From NCBI RefSeq assembly GCF_016808335.1, contig NC_053143.1, positions 1 to 64,000 on the forward strand: 64,000 nucleotides of DNA, written 5' to 3'. This document shows, one piece after another, positions 57,883-64,000 of the stretch; position 1 is the first letter of the stretch; the number at the start of each line of letters is the position of its first letter. This stretch comes from Panicum virgatum (taxonomy: Eukaryota > Streptophyta > Magnoliopsida > Poales > Poaceae). The position numbers and the translations under genes are program-made. The notes beneath the pieces were generated by a model. The model did no database searches. It was not told the DNA's origin and saw only the letters and a program-made list of their open reading frames with translations.

Positions 57883-59950
57883 CTAACCGGGGTATAAGTC
57901 ACACCGATCTTATCCCGTCTCCTTGGCCACCCGTTGCTCTCAGCTCTCCTGATGACTAACAGACCAGCTAGTGGGGTTTATGCAAAGCCGTTGCCACACA
58001 CAACGGTCGATTGGTTGCACGATAGTTGAGTTAGGCAAGATGACACATCAACTCTGTACTTAACTGTGACAAGATGGATATCTCCCAACCTTGCTCAACC
58101 ATGCCGGTATGAGCACCCCGTTTAGCAATTCACACAAAATGACATCCATCTCATCTAAGCACATCTTTCTTTTAGTTTCCAAAAAAAAATTCAATATTTT
58201 CTCTTCCCACACACTCACATATTTTTCTTTTATAAAATAAGTTGTACCATGTTGTAATTTAAGCACAAGATCCTAAGCATTCTAGCAGCGATTAACATCC
58301 AAATAGAATAAATCATATATAGACATTAATCTAGGTGGTCGAGGAATGGTTATAACAGATCAAGGGGTGGCTATCCAACCATGTTTTCAGCAGTCAAAGC
58401 ATATGCAATTTTGTAAAACAGGCCAATAGATTGTGTTTATAAAACTGGGTCGAAATATGCATCAAAGGATGAAATTGAACTTGTCGTTCGCACAGCCTTT
58501 CGGGAAGTCCTGATCGTGGTACTGTCCTTCGAGTTCGGGCTCGCGGTACTGGTCGGCGAACTCGTCGGCGGGTTCTTCCTCAATCACTCCGTCGGCTACG
58601 GCGACGACAACACAGACGACAATCAAACACAACACACAAATAAAATGAGCTCACAAGGAAGTGAAAATTGGTGGAATAGATAGTATATGATTTTATAGGA
58701 ATTTAGGAAAAGGAATTTATGGAATCGGAACTTCGATGGATGAGATATTGCAGTGATAAGATTGGGTGCCTAATTAATTTCAAAAATAGATTAATATAAA
58801 TGGAGGAGCTGCACATGGTGGTTGTTGGGCTGCTAGTTTGGGCCTTGCGGATAGTACTTGGGCTGGAGTTTAGTTTGTTTAGGTGGGTTTGCTGGACTAA
58901 ACAAAAGAGAGGTGGGAGAGGGTCACGGGAAGGAATAGGGACGTCGTCCCTTTTTCCTCAGCGCCGCCATGGCAGCAGGCTCGAGCTTTCGGAGCTCTGC
59001 CAGAACGGCGCTCCCGGCCACGGTTCTCGAATCCGAGGGCATGGGGGGAGAGAGAGGAGGGAGAGGGGGTTCCACTTTGGGGGCTCCGGGCATGGGCGAG
59101 CGGGTGGAAGGTGGTCGGCCATTGGCGGCCATGATTGCGGCCGTAGCAGCTCGTGGGGAGCTTAGCACAGGCAGCAACAGGGGAGGGCGTGGATTGGCGC
59201 TGGAAGAGGATGGTCGGGTGGTGCTCACCTCGAAGGGAATTGAACCAAGATAGCCTGGGCGAGGAGATCGATGGGGTGGCTCGGTTTTCGGGGAAGAACA
59301 GAGTGTGGCGAAATTGAGTGAGGGAGGAGTGGCGGAGCGTGGCGCGGCGAGGTCGGTGGTGGCGAGGACGAGCATCTTGGGGGCTATTTATTTATAGGCG
59401 ACGGGGGTGGGGCTGTGTCAACGTTCTCCTGCTCGCCATCAATGGCGACGCTATGGCCTTGCGGCCACTTGCGGCGGCGCAAGTGGCCGGCGGTGGTGCT
59501 GTGCCGGACGACAGGCGGCGCACGAGCATCCGGGGTGCTCGTGGAGCGCGTGCCCCGTATGCTGCGAGTGGGCGAACATGGAGCCGGGAGGAAGAAAAGA
59601 GGAGGGAGGAGAAGGGAAAAAGGAAAGGAAAAGAAAAAGGAGAGAAGGAAAAAAAAGGAGAAAGGAAGGAAAAGAAAGGGGGCCGGCAGGATTCGCGGCG
59701 ATGGTCGCGATCCAGGCGTGGCGTCGACGAGAAGCCGAGCGCACGCCAAACGAGGAGAATATGAAAATTAGACGATGATTGATTTCGGTGTCGGGACGGA
59801 GATTTGATTTTTGGTGTTCGAACGGAAATTGAGTTTTGGTGTCAGGACAACGAATCGCCGGAAAAGATTTGAGCTCAGCGACGAAAAGATTTTGAAAAAT
59901 AGTTTTAGCGAGTAATTTATTTGGGCGAATTTTTGGGATGTTACAGTTTT

Positions 59951-60381
59951 ATAGCTAGAGCATGGGTTTATTTTATAACAATAAATTAATAGTTCTCATC
60001 CAGAACATTCTTCTTCATTTTGGAGAAGTAATCTGCCCGGGAGAAATAAAAAAGCCAAATTCTCCAATAGAGTAGCTTGCTAATTTGCGACCTTGCTGTC
60101 TGGTCTGCGTGTCTGAGCTATGGCCTATCTATGTATAAATGAATATGAATATGATCCAGGCAGCAACAGCAAGGCAGAATCTGTCAAAAGCTAAGCTAGA
60201 TAGCCGGCCGCCGCCGGCCGGCCAGTAATATTCTTTGATTTCATCCTCCGTGCACCTTTGGCTCGCTGTACGTGTGACTGTGAGTGATGAGGGAGAGACT
60301 AGGGCAATGCATCATGCATCACCTAATTAATAAATAAACTTGTCCCACTGAATCTGATTGATCTTCCGGCCTGTTACAGTA
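59951..60381. other. Spacer downstream of the EXO70 gene
   Basis: Non-coding. It probably holds the 3' UTR of the EXO70 gene. A GCCGGCCGCCGCCGGCCGGCC palindrome-like stretch lies at about 60202-60222. Nothing else was seen. Confidence 0.4.
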
Positions 60382-61959
60382 TTATACATCCCCCGGCGGC
60401 CCGGCAAAGAGGGCGGCGATCATGGTGGTCACATCCCCCGGAGTTAGCCTGACCGCCGCGCCGTAGCGCCGGTAGAACATCCTGTACCTGGGCACCACTG
60501 CCGCCGTCGCCGCCGCCCTCAACGCCTGGGCCGTCTCCTCGTCCGCCGCCACCCACTGCTCCTGCATGGCCACCGCCTCCATCACCGCCTGCTCCACGGC
60601 CTCCGGCGGCTCCGCTCCAGCTCCGGCTCCGGCGATGGCGGCCATGACCTTGCCCCACGCCGCGCGCACGTACACGCCGACGTGCGCCCGCGCCTTGGCG
60701 CTCTGCGCCTCCGCCCAGCCGTCCCCGAGGATCCCCCGCAGCTTGCCGCTGCCGGCCACCTTGTTGGCAACGTACTGCGTGTTGTTGGCCAGGAACAGGT
60801 AGCTCAGCGCCACATCCCGGTAGCAGCCGGCCTTGGCCTCCAGCTTGCCCAGCAGGACCGACACAAGGCGGTGGACGACCACCATTAACGACGACGCTTC
60901 CTGCTGCTGCTGGTAGCCGTCGACAAGAAGCTGAGTAAGGCCCTCCTGGTAGTCGGCGAGGAAGACGAGGTAGTTCATCACGTAGCGGGTCAGCGGGTGC
61001 ACCGCGCCGCCGGCCGCCGTGGCCTTGGACGGCTCCTTCTGGATGGCCGCCTCCAAGCTGCCCAGGGTCCCGCGCGCAGCCTCGCCGACCTTGGCGACCA
61101 AATGGGCGGCACGGGCGGCGACTTCGGAGCTGTTGATCCCGCCGAACACGGAAAGGAGCCCCGGCAGCACCTCGCCGGTAAGGGTGTCGTGGACGTCGAG
61201 CACCCGGAACAGGCGCTCCGGGGCGCGCCTTGCTCGTGCCACCGCGGCCTCGGCGACGGCCAGGAGGCCTGTGGCCTGGTCGTTGGCCACGGCCGCGAAC
61301 ACCGCTTCGCCGACAGCCGCGTTGCCGCCGGCGAACACCGCGTCGCAGAGGCCTTTCTCCGCGGCGAAGAGGGAGTTGAACGCGACGGCTGCGGCGGCGA
61401 GCCAGGAGGGTATGATGCTGCCGTCGAGCTGCTCCCAGGCCAGCTTGTGCAAGTGCTGGTGGTATGGAGGCGACAGGCCCAGCAGACGCTGCAGCTCGGT
61501 GCTCAGCGCGGCTCGGCGGTGGGACTTGAATGTGGAGATGCACTCCTTGCCGTAGCCGGCGGCCACCATAGCCTCCACAACGGCGCGGATGTCATCTAAT
61601 CGGGTCATGTCATCCAGCAGAAGTTGGAGCTCCTGGTCGAGCCTGCGCATAGCGGTCTGGAGCAGCGCCTGCGCTTGCACGAGGCCGTCGCCGCCGCCGT
61701 GGGTGATGACGTCGGAGGCGAAGAAGAGCATGGCGCGGTGGAGGTCGGCGGCGGCGCGCAGGAAGCGCTGCGCCTCGTGCTCCGTAGCGTGGAGGAAGAG
61801 GGAACCGCTGGCGGCCGCGTCGTCGTCGGGGTGCCACCTTTGGACGAGCGCGGCGGCAGCGGCAACGCTCTCTTCGACGAGCGTGGAGGAGAGCGTGCGG
61901 CGGTGGCGCGGCGAAGGGAGGGCGTGGCGGCGTGCTGATGGGGAGGCCATATGGATCAT
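60382..61959 (-). CDS. EXO70: EXO70 family exocyst subunit, intronless
   Basis: A single uninterrupted frame of 525 residues. EXO70 proteins are rod-like helical subunits of the exocyst that tether secretory vesicles to the plasma membrane through phosphoinositides. The C-terminal part fits Pfam Exo70 (PF03081): GGAVHPLTRYVMNYLVFLAD near residues 320-340, YLFLANNTQYVANKV near 395-410, and a C-terminal MFYRRYGA / LTPGDVTTMIAALF. The length is at the short end for the family (usually 550-700), with a short N-terminus, as in the expanded grass-specific EXO70 clades often linked to immunity; the clade itself is not assigned. Absence of introns is common in plant EXO70 genes. A second ATG at 61950 (MASPSARR) could be the true start. 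GC-rich throughout. Confidence 0.95.
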   Translation of the reverse strand: MIHMASPSARRHALPSPRHRRTLSSTLVEESVAAAAALVQRWHPDDDAAASGSLFLHATEHEAQRFLRAAADLHRAMLFFASDVITHGGGDGLVQAQALLQTAMRRLDQELQLLLDDMTRLDDIRAVVEAMVAAGYGKECISTFKSHRRAALSTELQRLLGLSPPYHQHLHKLAWEQLDGSIIPSWLAAAAVAFNSLFAAEKGLCDAVFAGGNAAVGEAVFAAVANDQATGLLAVAEAAVARARRAPERLFRVLDVHDTLTGEVLPGLLSVFGGINSSEVAARAAHLVAKVGEAARGTLGSLEAAIQKEPSKATAAGGAVHPLTRYVMNYLVFLADYQEGLTQLLVDGYQQQQEASSLMVVVHRLVSVLLGKLEAKAGCYRDVALSYLFLANNTQYVANKVAGSGKLRGILGDGWAEAQSAKARAHVGVYVRAAWGKVMAAIAGAGAGAEPPEAVEQAVMEAVAMQEQWVAADEETAQALRAAATAAVVPRYRMFYRRYGAAVRLTPGDVTTMIAALFAGPPGDV

Positions 61960-62034
61960 ATCGATCGGAGAGGCCTAGGCCTGGCTAGCTTTCTTTGCAT
62001 TGGATTTGCTGCTCCTCCTCTGATCTTGTCTTCT

Positions 62035-62045
62035 TTTATATATAA
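62035..62045 (-). promoter_or_regulatory. TATA box of the EXO70 gene
   Basis: TATATATAAAA on the minus strand, about 76-86 bp before the ATG at 61959. The match and spacing are good; no transcript evidence. Confidence 0.55.
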
Positions 62046-63120
62046 CTGATGAAACTGAAGAAGATGGAGTGGTTAGTTGGAATTTCAGCCTGCACGCAGC
62101 TGCTTCTCACCGCATTTGCTTGTCCCATCCTAACTTTGTTTTTCACATAAATTTAATTCCCCACCACTTATGTTTGAAAACTAGCTGATGTCCATATATA
62201 TAATGCTGGCTAGCTGCCCTAGCCTATTGACCTAGTCGTACCCTTTCAACAACGGTGCTTTAAATTTGTTTGTTTCATGTCAAATGTCGTCCTTTCCTTA
62301 AAAAAATTACCATAACTAAAACCACACATTGTCTTGGATCCCTGCATCAATTGTCCCTTTGTTCCCGTATCGATGGTATGAGCGAGATGGACAGTCATCC
62401 CAAATTATTAGTCAATTTTGCTATGCACTAGACATTATAACATATATAAATGCATAATAAAGACTATGTATCTAGAAATACCAAAACAATTAATAATTTA
62501 GTATGGAGAAAATAGTAGATTCCTAAAAAAAAAGGAGAGTTACAGGGGTGTGTGTGGAGAGGGGGCAATGGGACAAACAAATCTTGCAAACCAAATGCTG
62601 ACAATAAGCATGTACTACAAGGTTTGGCAAAAACCTTGTATATACTTAATTGAGCGTTTCACCTTGGAAAACGGAAGCACAATAGCCGGGAATAGGAGCA
62701 GAAACGGGATATATGGGTTATCGAAAAGGTCAGGAATCAAAAATTTTACCGGAATGTATTGTTGTTTAATCACTGTTTACATCGCATGAATATAACAATA
62801 CACACTCCTTATGCAAGCTATTTTTTCTAAAAAAATATGGGTTTTATGTTTCCTATGATTAAACCATCATGTGCACTGATTGATGTTAAGAAACAAGAGA
62901 GAATATATGGTATATATGCCTATTAATCTTTTTTGGATTTTATAAGTACTGGACTAATAGGGAATCATCCCGGATTAAAATAGGACCCCACAAATACGGG
63001 AGGATACACTCCTTTTCGCTTCCCATCCAATTTTCATAAATACAGAAATAGACGAGATACATATAGAAATACGAGTGGGACAAGATAGTATTTTTCCGTC
63101 CGTTTTCATCCTTAGAGGGG
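62046..63120. promoter_or_regulatory. Upstream region of EXO70, non-coding
   Basis: AT-rich, no recognisable gene. The frame at 62550-62789 lacks coding features. It may contain distal promoter sequence of the EXO70 gene. Confidence 0.35.
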
Positions 63121-63259
63121 AGCACCACGGCTATTTGAGGAAGGGGCACCAGTCTGGTGGTGGAGAGAAGCGGCACAGCCCCAATCTTCTTCTTTGCCTC
63201 TGCTGTGTTTGAGCTCTCCGACTCGGAGCTCCTCCAAGCCATCTAGATCCGCCACCCAT

Positions 63260-63500
63260 GGAGAAAAGAAGAGCGGGATCTGTTAGTGGAGGGAGGGGGG
63301 TGCTAGGTAAGGGGCGGGTGGCGCATCGTACCAGCGGAGGGAGGTGAGGGTGGTGTGGCCTCACCGGTGGAGGGAGGAGAGGGTAGCACGACTCCTTGGT
63401 GGAGGGAGAGGGAGGACGACGTGGCCTCGCCCGCGGAAGGAGGAGAGGGCAGCCTAGCTCACCATCGGAGGGCAGGAGAGGGGAGGGCGATGACGTAGTT
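63260..63500. repeat. GC-rich imperfect repeats of GGTGGAGGGAGG type
   Basis: About six diverged copies of a 25-40 bp word (GGTGGAGGGAGGAGAGGG) lie between 63280 and 63480 (near 63283, 63335, 63365, 63397, 63434 and 63463). The frames through them are composition effects. A (C)TATATG-rich end follows. Confidence 0.5.
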
Positions 63501-64000
63501 CAAGCAGAAGGAAGGTACGTCGGACGTGAGAGAGGCGCAAAGAACCGATACTACCAACAAATATGTAGGGATCCGGCTCGGAATTGAGGATGAGGGGAAG
63601 CGGGCGAGAGGAATGCGGGTTGATACTGGTGTTGATTTCCAATTCCAAATTCTAAAACATCCAAACAGTTGGCATTCGAATATGCCAATACCAATTCCAA
63701 ATACCAATCCTGAATATCTACATTCAAACTGAGTGCAGTGTTTGCAACTGTCTTATTACACAAGAGGTACGTTTTGTTTTGTTTTGTTTGAGAGTTGAGA
63801 CCAGATCAGTCACAAGGAAAGGCTGGGCCGGGCTGGGCCTGGGCTACTTCCTCCCAGTCGGTCGACTTCGAGAGCGCAGCAGGTTGGGGGCTCCTATATA
63901 TTTTGTTGAAGATAGTTAATCAATTCATCTATAAAGCCCACTAAAGCCCATTTACTAAAAAAAATGTTAAACCAACATTTCAAAAATATTGAACTAACAT
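63501..64000. other. Window end, nothing recognised
   Basis: Mixed-composition DNA with a short GGCTGGGCCGGGCTGGGCC run near 63822-63840. No gene could be supported. Confidence 0.35.

Larger units (their letters stand above)
38790..59945 (+). mobile_element. Solo LTR B, split by the nested 18.2-kb retroelement
   Basis: Starts TGAAGCGTCCCC at 38790 and ends GGGATGTTACA at 59945. The 5-bp repeat GTTTT flanks it (38785-38789 and 59946-59950). Its own sequence is 38790-39646 plus 57888-59945, about 2.9 kb. It shares TTTTACACTCTGCAAAGGTT (39487) and the CTCAGCAAG hairpin with LTR A. The right part (58800-59760) is a GC-rich, G-strand-biased block with long chance frames, at the same relative place as in LTRs A and C. 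No coding domain of its own was found. Confidence 0.85.

Noticed and set aside
58800..59778. Open frames of up to 150 codons on both strands
   Set aside because: GC-rich block of solo LTR B with purine-rich runs; no protein features, same position as in LTR A.
60374..61599. 389-codon second minus frame and a 200-codon plus frame over EXO70
   Set aside because: The EXO70 frame has full domain similarity; the others are GC-driven shadows.

Overview
The window is nuclear DNA of a flowering plant, almost certainly a grass. The reasons are small genes with many GT-AG introns, GC-rich 5' ends of coding regions, a CACTA transposon with the CACTACAAG terminus, a tRNA-derived SINE of the grass Au type, and Ty3/gypsy elements of the TAT clade nested into one another. 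I cannot name the species; a panicoid grass is my guess.

Layout: (1) 1-6429, minus: 5' two thirds of a full-size ABCG/PDR transporter, 14 exons, cut by the window edge. (2) 7150-12252: repeats, namely a solo LTR (7704-11601, target duplication CCTTC) inside a probable small DNA transposon and itself hit by a truncated copia-type LTR. (3) 12422-14894, minus: a FUSC/AaeB-like membrane protein gene with one frameshift. (4) 15668-20475: a complete-ended CACTA element (target duplication GAT) carrying what looks like a captured gene 5' end. (5) 20.5-28.9 kb: mostly non-coding, with a possible two-exon small gene, a SINE, microsatellites and a 144-bp tandem duplication. (6) 28949-32603: a second solo LTR (target duplication ATAGC), probably inside a CACTA-like remnant. 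(7) 33502-35275 and 36036-38493, both minus: tandem paralogues of a monoacylglycerol-lipase/caffeoylshikimate-esterase-like hydrolase. One has 8 exons, the other 4. (8) 38790-59945: a third solo LTR (target duplication GTTTT) split by an 18.2-kb LTR retrotransposon (39647-57882, target duplication CTAAC), which in turn holds a decayed TAT-clade gypsy element ending at 57747. (9) 60382-61959, minus: an intronless EXO70 gene.

The five host genes (transporter, FUSC-like protein, two hydrolases, EXO70) are all on the minus strand and show no common pathway. Most of the DNA between them is transposable elements. The most notable points are: spliced antisense genes in both nested gypsy-type elements; a short hairpin kept in all three solo LTRs, with a compensatory change in one; loss of four introns in one of the two hydrolase paralogues; and several internal tandem arrays in the retroelements. 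Exon boundaries were set by hand from reading-frame continuity and splice consensus and have not been checked against transcripts.
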